Shown here piece after piece: positions 45,002 to 54,067 of a stretch of DNA of 64,000 nucleotides. The stretch covers positions 1,426,001 through 1,490,000 of the forward strand of contig NZ_KB375270.1 in assembly GCF_000314735.2 (NCBI RefSeq), in the 5' to 3' direction. How positions within the stretch are numbered: the stretch's first letter is position 1; the number at the start of each line of letters is the position of its first letter. Made by a program: the position numbers and the translations under genes. The DNA comes from Afipia felis ATCC 53690. GTDB taxonomy: Bacteria; Pseudomonadota; Alphaproteobacteria; Rhizobiales; Xanthobacteraceae. A model generated the notes under the pieces. The model worked only from the letters and a program-made list of their open reading frames with translations, was not told where the DNA came from and did no database searches.

Positions 45002-45733
45002 ATGCTGGATATCTCTTTGGGCAGTGCGCTGCTGGCGGGCCTGCTCTCATTCATTTCGCCGTGCGTTTTGCCGATCGTGCCCCCCTATTTTGCCTGGATG
45101 GCCGGCGTCAGTTTTGACGATCTGCGCGATGGGAGGACCGAACGCTCCCAGTTGCGTCTGGCCGCGATCGCTATCGCATTCGTTCTCGGATTCACCACGG
45201 TCTTCGTCGCATTTGGCGCGACGGCGAGTTTAATCGGGAAGACCGTCGCGCAATATTTCGACACACTGTCCGTCATTGCCGGCCTCATCATTATCGTGAT
45301 GGGCCTGCATTTCCTCGGCTTGTTTCGTATCGAATTTCTTTATCGCCAGCTCCGCATGAACGTCGACCGGAAGCCGGCCGGTTTGCTCGGCGCCTATATC
45401 GTCGGCCTGGCGTTCGCCTTCGGCTGGACGCCATGCGTAGGGCCGATCCTGGCAGCCATTCTTCTGATTGCGAGCAGCGCGGGCTCCGCCATGCACGGAG
45501 CACTACTTCTGACGGCGTATTCCCTCGGGATCGGCATCCCTTTTATTCTGGCCGCAATCTTCATGGGACGATTTATGCACTTGTTTTCCCGCTTTAAAAT
45601 GCATCTTGATAAGGTCGAGAAAATCGCCGGCGGTCTTCTTGTGCTGACGGGCATCCTCTTCGTCACCGGGAAGATGTCCGAGATTTCAAACCTGCTGATC
45701 AAAATGTTCCCGGCGTTCCAGACACTCGGGTAG
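45002..45733 (+). CDS. ccdA: CcdA/DsbD-type thiol-disulfide transmembrane reductase
   Basis: A 243-residue, 6-span inner-membrane protein starting at ATG 45002 (AGGGGGAA ribosome site). SFISPCVLPIVPPYFAWMAG in helix 1 and FAFGWTPCVGPILAAILLIAS in helix 4 carry the two redox-active, proline-flanked cysteines of CcdA. It passes electrons from cytoplasmic thioredoxin to periplasmic thiol proteins. The next gene, 9 bp on, encodes an exported thioredoxin-like protein that should be its partner. This is the SoxV-SoxW or CcdA-CcmG type of arrangement. Confidence 0.93.
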   Translation: MLDISLGSALLAGLLSFISPCVLPIVPPYFAWMAGVSFDDLRDGRTERSQLRLAAIAIAFVLGFTTVFVAFGATASLIGKTVAQYFDTLSVIAGLIIIVMGLHFLGLFRIEFLYRQLRMNVDRKPAGLLGAYIVGLAFAFGWTPCVGPILAAILLIASSAGSAMHGALLLTAYSLGIGIPFILAAIFMGRFMHLFSRFKMHLDKVEKIAGGLLVLTGILFVTGKMSEISNLLIKMFPAFQTLG

Positions 45734-45742
45734 GAGCTGAAA

Positions 45743-46321
45743 ATGTTGAGAACTTCGATGATGGCGGCGTGCCTGGCTCTCTTCACGCTCAACGCGGCTC
45801 ACGCAGGCGAGGTCGGCGAGGATGGATTGCATCGCGAGCCGTGGTTCTCGGTGACGTTCAAGGATATCGCCGAGGACATCAAGTCCGCAGCCGCGGAAGG
45901 CAAACGTCTGGTCATCATCTACGAACAGCGCGGCTGCATCTATTGCAAAGAAATGCACGAGAAGGTGCTGTCCGACCCGGAGGTCCGCGATTACGTCCAG
46001 AAGAATTTCATGGTGGTGGAATATAATCTGTTTGGCGACGAAGAGGTGACGGACCTCGATGGCACCAAGCTCACCGAGAAAACTGCCGCCCGCAAATGGG
46101 GCTTTATGTTCACGCCGACGATCGTGTTTCTTCCCGAGACCGCGCCGCAGAATACAACCGTCAGGGATGCTGCCGTCGCGACGATGCCGGGCGCCTTCAA
46201 GAAGGGCACGTTCCTCGACCTTTTCCATTGGGTACGAGAAAAGAAGTACGAGACCGGCGAGTCCTTCCCGAACTACCACATTCGCATGTCCAAGGACCGA
46301 GCGGCGAGCGCAAACGACTGA
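45743..46321 (+). CDS. Periplasmic thioredoxin-like protein, SoxW type
   Basis: A 192-residue exported protein with a signal peptide (MLRTSMMAACLALFTLNAAHA). The thioredoxin-fold core has active site VIIYEQRGCIYCKEMHEKVLSDPEVRDYVQKNFMVVEYN (CxxC = CIYC) and the cis-Pro loop FMFTPTIVFL. The 'EQxGCxYCKxMHxxVL' pattern resembles SoxW. It is 9 bp after ccdA and should receive electrons from it, then reduce an unknown periplasmic target such as a cytochrome c apoprotein or a sulfur carrier. No terminator is visible directly after it. Confidence 0.88.
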   Translation: MLRTSMMAACLALFTLNAAHAGEVGEDGLHREPWFSVTFKDIAEDIKSAAAEGKRLVIIYEQRGCIYCKEMHEKVLSDPEVRDYVQKNFMVVEYNLFGDEEVTDLDGTKLTEKTAARKWGFMFTPTIVFLPETAPQNTTVRDAAVATMPGAFKKGTFLDLFHWVREKKYETGESFPNYHIRMSKDRAASAND

Positions 46322-46414
46322 GACCGAGGCGTTTCGACGGATATGTCAGGCACTTGCCGTTAGACAGATCGTGGATGGGTAAGCGCATCACGCGCAGATA
46401 TCAAAGATCGAAAT

Positions 46415-46460
46415 CTCAAAAAACAATTGGGCCGCCCATGCATGATGGACGGCCCATAAC
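46415..46460 (-). terminator. Intrinsic terminator of the 46-59 kb catabolic operon
   Basis: TGGGCCG (46428-46434) pairs with CGGCCCA (46450-46456), extended inside by CCAT/ATGG. On the minus strand it is followed by AATTGTTTTTTGAG. It lies 28 bp past the last gene of the operon (the IlvD/Edd dehydratase). Confidence 0.85.
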
Positions 46461-46488
46461 GGTCTCTCGACCCACAGGTCGGATGTCT

Positions 46489-48201
46489 TCAGGCATCCTT
46501 TGAAGGCTTGAGAAACTTGAAGTCGCACCCCTCGTCCGCGCCGAGGATTTCCTGCGCGTAGAGTTTTCCGTATCCCCGCTCCGGCACCGGCGGCTTGAAC
46601 GGACCGGCAGCGGCTTTGCGCTTGGCGAGTTCTTCAGGAGAGACAAGAAGATCAATCGCACGGTTCTTTACCGACAGCCGGATGCGGTCGCCGTTGCGGA
46701 CGAACGCCAGCGGTCCGCCGGATGCAGTGTCGGGCGTGATGTGCAGGATGACGGTGCCGAATGCGGTGCCGCTCATACGGGCATCCGACAGGCGCACCAT
46801 GTCCTTGATGCCCTTGGAGGCGAGCTTCTTCGGAATTGGAATGTAACCCGCTTCCGGCATGCAGCTTGCCGAGAACGGACCGGCGTTCTGCAACACGAGA
46901 TAATCGTCAGGATTGACGTCGAGGTTCGGGTCGTCGATCCGCTTCGCCATATCTTCCAGCGAGTCGAAAACGACCGCCCGGCCCTCACCCTCGAACAGCT
47001 TTTCGTCGGCCGCCGAACGCTTGAGGATCGCGCCCTTCGGCGCCAGGCTGCCGAACAACGCTACCAGACCGCCGACCGGCTCGATCGGATTGCTGGCGCT
47101 CGCGACGACGTCATGATCGACCCAACCATCATCGGCTGCCAGACGCTCTCCGAGAGTCTCGCCGGTGATGGTCAGGCAATCGAGATGAAGGCTGTCCTTG
47201 ATCTCCCGAAGAACCGCGCCGACGCCGCCTGCCGCGAAGAAGTCTTCCATGTAGTTGGCGCCGGTCGGCTTCAGATTGACCAGCACCGGCGTCGTGTCGG
47301 AGAGTTCGTTCAACCGGTCGAGCGAAATCGAGATGCCAGCGCGTCCCGCGATAGCGGTGAGATGAATGATCGCGTTGGTCGAACCGCCGATGGCGAGCAG
47401 AACGCGCAACGCGTTCTCCACCGACTTCTCGGTGATGATCTTGTCGGGTGTGCGCCCGCTGCCGATCAGTCCAACGGCGGCGATGCCAGTGGCTTCCGCC
47501 GCGCGCAGACGATCCGCATGCACCGCCGGAATCGCGGCCGTTCCCGGAATCATCATACCGAGCGCTTCGGCGATGCAGGCCATGGTCGAAGCCGTGCCCA
47601 TCACCGCGCAGGTGCCGCTGGTGGTCGAAAGACGGCCTTCAATCTGATTGATCTCGTGATCGTCAACCGTGCCTGCGCGATATTGCGCCCAGAAGCGGCG
47701 GCAGTCCGTGCAGGCACCAAGCCGTTCGCCCTTGTGGCGGCCGGTCATCATCGGCCCGCCGACAAGCTGGATCGCGGGACGTCCCGCCGAAAGTGCACCC
47801 ATCAACTGTGCAGGCACAGTCTTGTCGCAACCGCCCATCAGCACGACGGAGTCCATCGGCTGGGCGCGGATCATCTCCTCGGTGTCCATCGACATCAGGT
47901 TGCGGAAGCGCAGACTGGTCGGGTTGAGGAACACCTCGCCGAGCGAGACCGTGGGGAATTCGAGCGGCAGGCCGCCCGCTGCAATCACGCCGCGTTTAAC
48001 GGCGTCCAGCATTTCAGGGAAATGCCGGTGGCAATTGTTGAAGCCGGACTGCGTGTAGGCGATGCCGACCGTCGGCCTCGCCAGCATCTCATTGGAATAT
48101 CCCATCGACCGGGCGAAGGACTTGCGCAAATAGAGCGCGAAATCCTTGTCGCCGTAATTGGTCAATCCGTTGGCAAGGCCACGGACAGTCTCGTCACTCA
48201 T
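46489..48201 (-). CDS. IlvD/Edd-family dehydratase (sugar-acid dehydratase subgroup)
   Basis: A 570-residue Fe-S dehydratase. MGGCDKTVPAQLMGALSAGRPAIQLVGGPM (Cys and the CDKTVP motif), LSTTSGTCAVMGTASTM (second Cys) and RLSDARMSGTAFGTVILHITP near the C-terminus are the family hallmarks. The N-terminus (LYLRKSFARSMGYSNEMLARPTVGIAYTQSGFNNCHRHF) is closer to arabonate/xylonate-type dehydratases than to biosynthetic IlvD, so I favour removal of water from a polyhydroxy acid. It is the last gene of the operon, 13 bp after the aldehyde dehydrogenase gene. Confidence 0.9.
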   Translation of the reverse strand: MSDETVRGLANGLTNYGDKDFALYLRKSFARSMGYSNEMLARPTVGIAYTQSGFNNCHRHFPEMLDAVKRGVIAAGGLPLEFPTVSLGEVFLNPTSLRFRNLMSMDTEEMIRAQPMDSVVLMGGCDKTVPAQLMGALSAGRPAIQLVGGPMMTGRHKGERLGACTDCRRFWAQYRAGTVDDHEINQIEGRLSTTSGTCAVMGTASTMACIAEALGMMIPGTAAIPAVHADRLRAAEATGIAAVGLIGSGRTPDKIITEKSVENALRVLLAIGGSTNAIIHLTAIAGRAGISISLDRLNELSDTTPVLVNLKPTGANYMEDFFAAGGVGAVLREIKDSLHLDCLTITGETLGERLAADDGWVDHDVVASASNPIEPVGGLVALFGSLAPKGAILKRSAADEKLFEGEGRAVVFDSLEDMAKRIDDPNLDVNPDDYLVLQNAGPFSASCMPEAGYIPIPKKLASKGIKDMVRLSDARMSGTAFGTVILHITPDTASGGPLAFVRNGDRIRLSVKNRAIDLLVSPEELAKRKAAAGPFKPPVPERGYGKLYAQEILGADEGCDFKFLKPSKDA

Positions 48202-48214
48202 TGGTGTTTTTATC

Positions 48215-49660
48215 CTAGATCAGGCGCGTCTTGATGAACTTGGCCTCGAGGTAATCCTTGATGCCGATGCTGCCGCCTTCGCGCCCCATGCCGCTTTCCT
48301 TGATGCCGCCGAACGGCGATTCCGCGGAAGCGATGGCCACTTCGTTCACGCCCACCATGCCGACTTCTAGCACTTCCGCAGCCAGAGTCGCCGTCCGGAG
48401 GTTTCGTGAAAAGACATAGCCGGTCAGGCCGAAAGGCGTTGCATTCGCGCGTTCTACCACCTCTTCGAGCATCTTGAAACGCGCAATCGGAGCGATCGGC
48501 GAGAACGGCTCGTCCTGCATGATGCGGGCCTCGTCCGGCACCTCACCGAGCACGGTCGGCTCGTAGAAATAGCCGCGCAGGAAGCCGGCAGGCACCCTGC
48601 CGCCGGTCAGCACCTTGGCGCCCTTCTCGATCGCGTCCGCGACAAGCTTCTTGGCGTGGTCGAGACCGCGCGCATTCGCCATTGGGCCAAGCGTCACGCC
48701 GTCCTGATCGAAACGGCCGATCTTGAGCTGCTTGGCGACATCGACGAACACCTTCGCAAAGCGATCATAGGCGGCATCCTGAACGTAGAAACGGCTCGGC
48801 GACGCGCAGACCTGTCCGCAATTGCGGAACTTGCCGCGCGCGCAGGCCTCGGCCGCCGCCTCGACATCCGCATCCTCGAACACGAGAACCGGCGCGTGGC
48901 CGCCAAGCTCCATCGTCGCCTTCTTCACGCCGTCGGCACACAGATGCAGCAACTGCTTGCCGACCGGGGTCGAGCCGGTCAATGACACCTTGCGCACGAT
49001 CGGCGACGCGATCAGCTGCTGTGCGATCCGTGACGAATTGCCGGTCACCATGTTGACCACGCCGGGAGGAATGCCCGCGTCGTGGCAGGCGCGCAAGATC
49101 GCCGCAGCGCTCGCAGGCGTTTCGCCCGCGGGCTTCAGGATCACCGAGCAACCTGCCGCCAGCGCCGCCGCGATCTTGCGCGCTGGCAGAAGCGCCGGGA
49201 AATTCCACGCCGAGAACGCCGCGACCACGCCGACTGGCTGATAGATCACCGCCATGCGGGTCGCCGCATCGCGGCCCTGATAGGCTTGGCCGAAAATGCG
49301 CTTGGCTTCCTCGCCATACCATTCGAACTGCTCGGCACAGGCCGCCCATTCGCCCTTGGCTTCGGCAAGCGGCTTGCCCGCCTCAGTCGCCATCACGACG
49401 CAGAGTTCGTCGATCCGCTCAAGCAGGATATCCGAGACCTTGCGCAGCTTCGCAGCGCGCTCCCATGGCGGAGTATTCCGCCAGGTTTCAAAACCCGTCT
49501 GCGCGGCAGCGAGCGCCTGATCGATATCCTCCGGCGTTGCATCGGGAATGTGGCCGATGGTTTCGCCGGTCGCCGGATCGAGCACACCCTTCTTCTGGGA
49601 ACCCGTCCCCCAGGTCCAGCGGCCGCCGATGTAAAGTCCGTAATTGCGCTCGTGATACAT
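48215..49660 (-). CDS. NAD(P)-dependent aldehyde dehydrogenase, semialdehyde-dehydrogenase-like
   Basis: A 481-residue enzyme from ATG 49660 (CGGAAG ribosome site), of the succinate-semialdehyde/2-oxoglutarate-semialdehyde subgroup. AAFSAWNFPALLPARKIAAALAAGCSVILKPAGETP is the cofactor site, VSLTGSTPVGKQL the Rossmann turn, MELGGHAPVLVFEDADV carries the catalytic Glu, and FRNCGQVCASPSRFYVQ the catalytic Cys (GQVC). It probably oxidises an aldehyde produced by the upstream ThDP enzyme. The acid product would suit the dehydratase or central metabolism, but the order of steps is not known. Confidence 0.93.
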   Translation of the reverse strand: MYHERNYGLYIGGRWTWGTGSQKKGVLDPATGETIGHIPDATPEDIDQALAAAQTGFETWRNTPPWERAAKLRKVSDILLERIDELCVVMATEAGKPLAEAKGEWAACAEQFEWYGEEAKRIFGQAYQGRDAATRMAVIYQPVGVVAAFSAWNFPALLPARKIAAALAAGCSVILKPAGETPASAAAILRACHDAGIPPGVVNMVTGNSSRIAQQLIASPIVRKVSLTGSTPVGKQLLHLCADGVKKATMELGGHAPVLVFEDADVEAAAEACARGKFRNCGQVCASPSRFYVQDAAYDRFAKVFVDVAKQLKIGRFDQDGVTLGPMANARGLDHAKKLVADAIEKGAKVLTGGRVPAGFLRGYFYEPTVLGEVPDEARIMQDEPFSPIAPIARFKMLEEVVERANATPFGLTGYVFSRNLRTATLAAEVLEVGMVGVNEVAIASAESPFGGIKESGMGREGGSIGIKDYLEAKFIKTRLI

Positions 49661-49671
49661 GTTCGCTTCCG

Positions 49672-51609
49672 TTACAAATCCTGCTGCAGCCACTGGTCCT
49701 GAACGTTCTCGCACCAGTTGCCGACATTCCATTCGCCCCACGCGCCAAGCTCGCTGAGCGGATCCTCGCCCGCATAGACCGGCACATGCAGGACGCTCAG
49801 GCCCTGATGCGCGTGAGCCTGTTCCAGAGCGGCCTTGAGTTCATCCGCCGTCCAGCCGCCATGGATCGCCTTCACGCCACCGACAGCCGAGGCGAGTTGG
49901 ACGTAATCCACCGGCACCGCATCGTTGGTCCGGAACTCCTTGCCGTATTGCGCTAACTGCAGGCTGGTGATGGCCGCCATTCTGCGATTGTCGAAGATCA
50001 CGACCATGCCGTGCACACCGTGCTCGACGGCATCGATCAGGATCTGCGGGTTCATCATGAAGGAGCCGTCACCCGTGAAGGCAATGCCGTAGCGCGGAGA
50101 CAATGTACCGGCCGCCGCGAGCAGCGCGCTGGTCGCAAAGCCCATGTAGGACGCGCCGCTTTCGGTGAAGGTATCGCCGGTCTTATCGTCTTCCACGATC
50201 TGGAAGCCGTTAGCCTGCACGTTGCCCGCATCGAAATACTTCGCTGCACCGATACGCTTGGCAAAATCAGCCACCACCTTGATGGCGGCCGGTTGCGCCA
50301 GCGCGGGGCGCTGCCAGACGGCGTCATTGATCGGCGCAGCCGCATAACGCTCGGCCTTGTAATCCGTCCATTCTTTCTTCTTCGCGGCGCACGCCTTCAG
50401 CCAGCTTTGCTTGGCGGCTTCGTTGGCCGACGTCCGGCCTGCGAGACGCTTGGACAACGCGTCGGCGATCACCGAAATGTCGCCGATCAACGCCGTGGTG
50501 TGGTTGTAGTGCGTCGCGTCGGCGATATCGCCGTTGATATTGATGACATGACGCGCGGATTTGTAGCCGATGCCGGAGCAATCCGCCTGACACACCGCGC
50601 GCGATCCGATCACGATCACGAGGTCTGCGTGGCGCATCGCGTGATTGCCCGAGATCGAACCCTTCGAGCCGCCGACATGCATGTTCTTCGGATCGTTGTC
50701 CGCTAGCACGCCCGTCGAGCCCGGCGACGTCACGACGACGGCACCCGCAGCTTCCGCAAGACGACGGATCGCGGCATCATGTCCGCGCGTGCCTCCACCA
50801 GCCTTGATCATGACGCGGGCATGCCCTTCGATCAGATCGCAGGCTTCGTCATATGCGCGCGTATCGGCCGGCGCGACAGCCGGCAGCACCGGCCGCTCCG
50901 GCAGCGATCCAAGATTGACCTCGGTCTGCACCGGCTGCGTGTTGATTGGCAGCATCAGATAGAACGGGCCGGCCTTGTAAGGATGGAACACGCGGTTTGC
51001 ACCGCGACGCAGGGCTTCGCGCAGCGCCTGCGGCGTATGCAGGGTGTAGGACTCCCCCATATCCGCCGTCATGCGTCCGAACACGCCCTGTGCAGGCTTC
51101 GGCACCTGCTGCATGTTGTAGCCTTCGCCGTAGGTCGTCTCGTCACCATAGATGTGATAGACGCCGACGCCATTCGAAGCCGCCGCCAGCGATCCGGCCA
51201 GCGCCTGCAGCGCGCCCGGACCGATGGAGGTGATGACGGCAGGCGTTTCACCATAGGTCCAGCGCAGCGCCGTCGCCGCGTGGGCCATTTCAACCTCGTT
51301 GCGACAGTTGATGGTGCGCGTGACGCCTTCCGCATCGTAAATCGCCAGGACGTTCGCGATATCGGTCGAACCATGACCGAAGATCGCGAAAAACGTCCGG
51401 ACGCCCTGCTTCAGAAGCCCCAGAACAAGGGCTTCGGACAGCGACAGTTCAGCCGACTTTTCCAGCGTGCCGTCAGCCAATGCATCGCTTAACGAACCGG
51501 CCTTGGCGATCGCACGGGCGCGCTTGTGCACGGCCGCTTCTTTCGACGATCCACCGGTCTTCGCCGTTTCCGTGATGCGTTCTGGCGTCACTACCGCAAC
51601 GTTGCTCAT
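49672..51609 (-). CDS. ThDP-dependent enzyme related to IolD / cyclic-dione hydrolases, substrate unknown
   Basis: A 645-residue enzyme with the three-domain acetolactate-synthase fold. The N-terminal Pyr domain (LSLSEALVLGLLKQGVRTFFAIFGHGSTDIANVLAIYD, catalytic Glu in CRNEVEMAHAATAL) is like IolD (IFGHGN) more than like decarboxylases. The C-terminal PP domain has GDGSFMMNPQILIDAVEHGVHGMVVIFDN (GDG...N). IolD hydrolyses a ring 1,2-dione in inositol catabolism, and a related ThDP enzyme splits cyclohexane-1,2-dione. A ring-opening or a 2-oxo-acid decarboxylation are both possible here. The first 50 residues are an unusual charged extension. It is 11 bp upstream of the aldehyde dehydrogenase gene. 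Confidence 0.87.
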   Translation of the reverse strand: MSNVAVVTPERITETAKTGGSSKEAAVHKRARAIAKAGSLSDALADGTLEKSAELSLSEALVLGLLKQGVRTFFAIFGHGSTDIANVLAIYDAEGVTRTINCRNEVEMAHAATALRWTYGETPAVITSIGPGALQALAGSLAAASNGVGVYHIYGDETTYGEGYNMQQVPKPAQGVFGRMTADMGESYTLHTPQALREALRRGANRVFHPYKAGPFYLMLPINTQPVQTEVNLGSLPERPVLPAVAPADTRAYDEACDLIEGHARVMIKAGGGTRGHDAAIRRLAEAAGAVVVTSPGSTGVLADNDPKNMHVGGSKGSISGNHAMRHADLVIVIGSRAVCQADCSGIGYKSARHVININGDIADATHYNHTTALIGDISVIADALSKRLAGRTSANEAAKQSWLKACAAKKKEWTDYKAERYAAAPINDAVWQRPALAQPAAIKVVADFAKRIGAAKYFDAGNVQANGFQIVEDDKTGDTFTESGASYMGFATSALLAAAGTLSPRYGIAFTGDGSFMMNPQILIDAVEHGVHGMVVIFDNRRMAAITSLQLAQYGKEFRTNDAVPVDYVQLASAVGGVKAIHGGWTADELKAALEQAHAHQGLSVLHVPVYAGEDPLSELGAWGEWNVGNWCENVQDQWLQQDL

Positions 51610-51637
51610 GTCGCTATCCTTCTCAATTCAACAGACG

Positions 51638-53026
51638 TTACTCGGCAGCCTGCATTTCCGCGTGGGGATTATTCCACGCGAGCGTTTCATCGGTTTCGAC
51701 AAAGCCGGCAGCCAGCTCCGCCCTCGCGACATCCATGTCGATGGCACCGACCCAGCGACCAACAACCAGCGTCGCGATGATGTTGGAGGTCAGGTTGGTC
51801 GCCGCGCGGATTTCGGCCATGAAACGGTCGACGCCGAGCAGCAGCGCGATGCCCGCCACCGGGACTGCGTTGACGACCGGCAGCGTCGCTGCCAGTGCGA
51901 CGAAACCACCGCCCGTCACACCCGCCGCACCCTTCGAGGTGAACAGCATCACGAACAGCACAGCGAGCTGATGCCAGATCGTCAGTTCGACGTTGAACGC
52001 ATGGGCCAGGAACAGAACCGCCATGGTCATGTAGATCGCGGTACCGTCCATATTGAAGGAGAACCCGCCCGGCATGACCAGACCGACCACTTCCTTCGAC
52101 ACGCCGAGCTTTTCCAGCTTCTGCATGCAGCGCGGCATCATCGTTTCCGCCGAAGTCGCGGCAAAGACGAAAATAATCTCGTCCTTGAAGTAGTTCATCA
52201 CCCGGGCGATGCTGAACCCGCATAGTCGCAGGAAGCCACCCAGCACGACCACCACGAACAGGATGCTGACGATGTAGATCGAGGCAACGAGCTCGCCGAG
52301 GTTAAGCAGCGTCTTCGGGCCATACTTGCCGACAGTGAACGCCATCGCGCAGAGAGCTGCGATCGGCGCATAGTACATGATGATCCGCACCATGCCGAAC
52401 AGCGCCACCGACGCGGCATCCAGGAACGAGATGATCGGCTTGCCGCGTTCGCCGGAGAAACTCAGAGCGAAGCCGAGCAACACCGCGATGAACAGCACCG
52501 GCAGGATGTCACCATGCACGAACGGTTCGACGAATGACTTCGGCACGATCGACACGAAGAAGTCGGTCAGCGTCATGTTCTGGGCAACCTTCGCGTACGA
52601 CGCGACGGTGTTGATGTCGAATGAGGCCGGATCAGCGTTGATGCCCTGGCCGACCTTCCACACATTGCCGACGATCATGCCGATGATCAGCGCGAGCGTG
52701 GAAGCGATCTCGAAGTAGATCAGCGCCTTGAGACCGACATTCGCCACTTTGCGGATGTCGCCCATCTTGGCGATGCCGATGACGATGGTGGTGAAGATGA
52801 TTGGCGCAACGACGACCTTGATGGCGCGCACGAAGACATCGCCATACGGCTTCAACTGAATGCCAAGGTGCGGATAAAAATGGCCGATCGCCGCACCGAC
52901 GAGCACGGCGATGATAACCTGAACATAAAGCTTGCGATAGAAAGGACGTTTCTCTCCCGCCTTTTTCGCGGCGAGCGCCTTCGCCATCGCAACGTCATTT
53001 TTATTATCAACCAAAGTTGCCGTCAT
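51638..53026 (-). CDS. DctA-type dicarboxylate/cation symporter
   Basis: A 462-residue DAACS-family carrier with a GGAGGAAAG ribosome site. LYVQVIIAVLVGAAIGHFYP (helix 1), KVVVAPIIFTTIVIGIAKMGD (helix 2/3) and the substrate-site GFSFNMDGTAIYMTMAVLFLAHAF with the later TSKGAAGVTGGGFVALAATL are diagnostic. DctA takes up C4-dicarboxylates such as succinate, fumarate and malate. Placed in the middle of a catabolic operon, it may import the pathway substrate itself or a related acid. Strongly conserved; the substrate in this setting is uncertain. Confidence 0.92.
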   Translation of the reverse strand: MTATLVDNKNDVAMAKALAAKKAGEKRPFYRKLYVQVIIAVLVGAAIGHFYPHLGIQLKPYGDVFVRAIKVVVAPIIFTTIVIGIAKMGDIRKVANVGLKALIYFEIASTLALIIGMIVGNVWKVGQGINADPASFDINTVASYAKVAQNMTLTDFFVSIVPKSFVEPFVHGDILPVLFIAVLLGFALSFSGERGKPIISFLDAASVALFGMVRIIMYYAPIAALCAMAFTVGKYGPKTLLNLGELVASIYIVSILFVVVVLGGFLRLCGFSIARVMNYFKDEIIFVFAATSAETMMPRCMQKLEKLGVSKEVVGLVMPGGFSFNMDGTAIYMTMAVLFLAHAFNVELTIWHQLAVLFVMLFTSKGAAGVTGGGFVALAATLPVVNAVPVAGIALLLGVDRFMAEIRAATNLTSNIIATLVVGRWVGAIDMDVARAELAAGFVETDETLAWNNPHAEMQAAE

Positions 53027-53059
53027 TGACTTTCCTCCTCCAATTCCCCAATCAGAGCG

Positions 53060-54067
53060 TTACGCACCCAACGGTGCTTCGATGCGCTTCTTCGCGAGCG
53101 CTTCCAGTATCTTCTCCGGCGTCGCCGGAAGAGACGTGATGCGGACGCCGATGGCGTCGTAGATAGCGTTCATGACAGCCGGGATCGTCGGCACCATCGC
53201 CGGCTCACCGATGCCTTTAACTCCGAGCGGCCCGATCGGATCGGGATCCTCGACGATCACCGAAGTGACATGCGGCACGTCGACCGAGGTCGGCAGGATG
53301 TACTTGGCGAAGCCGGGCGTCGTGGTGTGCCCTTGCGCCAGCTTGTAATCCTCCATCAGGCCCTGCCCGAGCGCCTGCACGATGCCGCCTTCGATCTGCC
53401 CTTCGACACCGCGCGGATTGACGGCGCGGCCGACGTCGTGCGCGGCCCAGACGCCGAGAACCTGCACCTCGCCGGTGAGCGTATCGACTTCAACCTCAGC
53501 CACCTGACAGCCAAACACATAAGCCTGCCAGGGCGTGCCGCTGCCATCGACTGGATCGAGGCCGGTGTGATGCGCGGTGAAGTTGGCGGAGCCAACCACG
53601 ACGACGCCGCGCTTTTTGATGTGCTCGACGGCGTCAGCCATCGTCTCGCGCAGATTGGTCTCGTTTGCCCAGACGTAGCCGTTTCCGGTCTCGATCGTCT
53701 CGGGCGGAACATCCCACATCTCGGCTACGGCGCTGACGAAACGGCCTTTCGCTTCGCGGCAGGCCATCGCCACCGAGTTTCCGATCATGTAGGTTTGGCG
53801 CGTCGCGCCGGCGTGTGCCGCTTCCGGCGAGCGCGCGGTATCGTTGTCGCCGATCACCACGTTCTCGGGCTTCACGCCGATTTCTTCCGCCGCGATCTGC
53901 GCCAGCACGGTGAGAATGCCTTCGCCGATCTCGGTGACGCCGGTCACGATCTTCACCGTGCCGCCGTCGTCGATCTCGGCCCAGGTTCCGGCCCGGTCGA
54001 CTGCCGCAGTTCGTGCAATGCCGTACCAGCCGCCGGCCATGCCGCGGCCGCGTTTCTTCACGCTCAT
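53060..54067 (-). CDS. Molybdenum hydroxylase, Mo-cofactor subunit C-terminal part (separate gene)
   Basis: 335 residues from ATG 54067 (MSVKKRGRGMAGGWYGIART), overlapping the previous gene's stop (ATGA). It covers the second half of a CoxL/XdhB-type large subunit: TGVTEIGEGILTVLAQIAAEEIGV (MPT-contact glutamate-rich loop), SPEAAHAGATRQTYMIGNSV, GRAVNPRGVEGQIEGGIVQALGQGLMED and the catalytic-Glu segment GPLGVKGIGEPAMVPTIPAVMNAIYDA (GVKGxGE). The first half is encoded by the upstream gene. A split Mo subunit is known in nicotinate dehydrogenase of Eubacterium (NdhL/NdhM). The longer in-frame start at 54202 is not credible. Confidence 0.9.
   Translation of the reverse strand: MSVKKRGRGMAGGWYGIARTAAVDRAGTWAEIDDGGTVKIVTGVTEIGEGILTVLAQIAAEEIGVKPENVVIGDNDTARSPEAAHAGATRQTYMIGNSVAMACREAKGRFVSAVAEMWDVPPETIETGNGYVWANETNLRETMADAVEHIKKRGVVVVGSANFTAHHTGLDPVDGSGTPWQAYVFGCQVAEVEVDTLTGEVQVLGVWAAHDVGRAVNPRGVEGQIEGGIVQALGQGLMEDYKLAQGHTTTPGFAKYILPTSVDVPHVTSVIVEDPDPIGPLGVKGIGEPAMVPTIPAVMNAIYDAIGVRITSLPATPEKILEALAKKRIEAPLGA

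Noticed and set aside
46741..48234. A 497-codon plus-strand open frame opposite the IlvD/Edd dehydratase
   Set aside because: Antisense to a gene with all dehydratase motifs and no recognisable domain of its own.
49672..51609. A second xsc or an acetolactate synthase
   Set aside because: The IFGHGS motif, the N-terminal extension and the operon partners differ from both. It is closer to IolD-like enzymes, and the Xsc signature N-terminus is absent.
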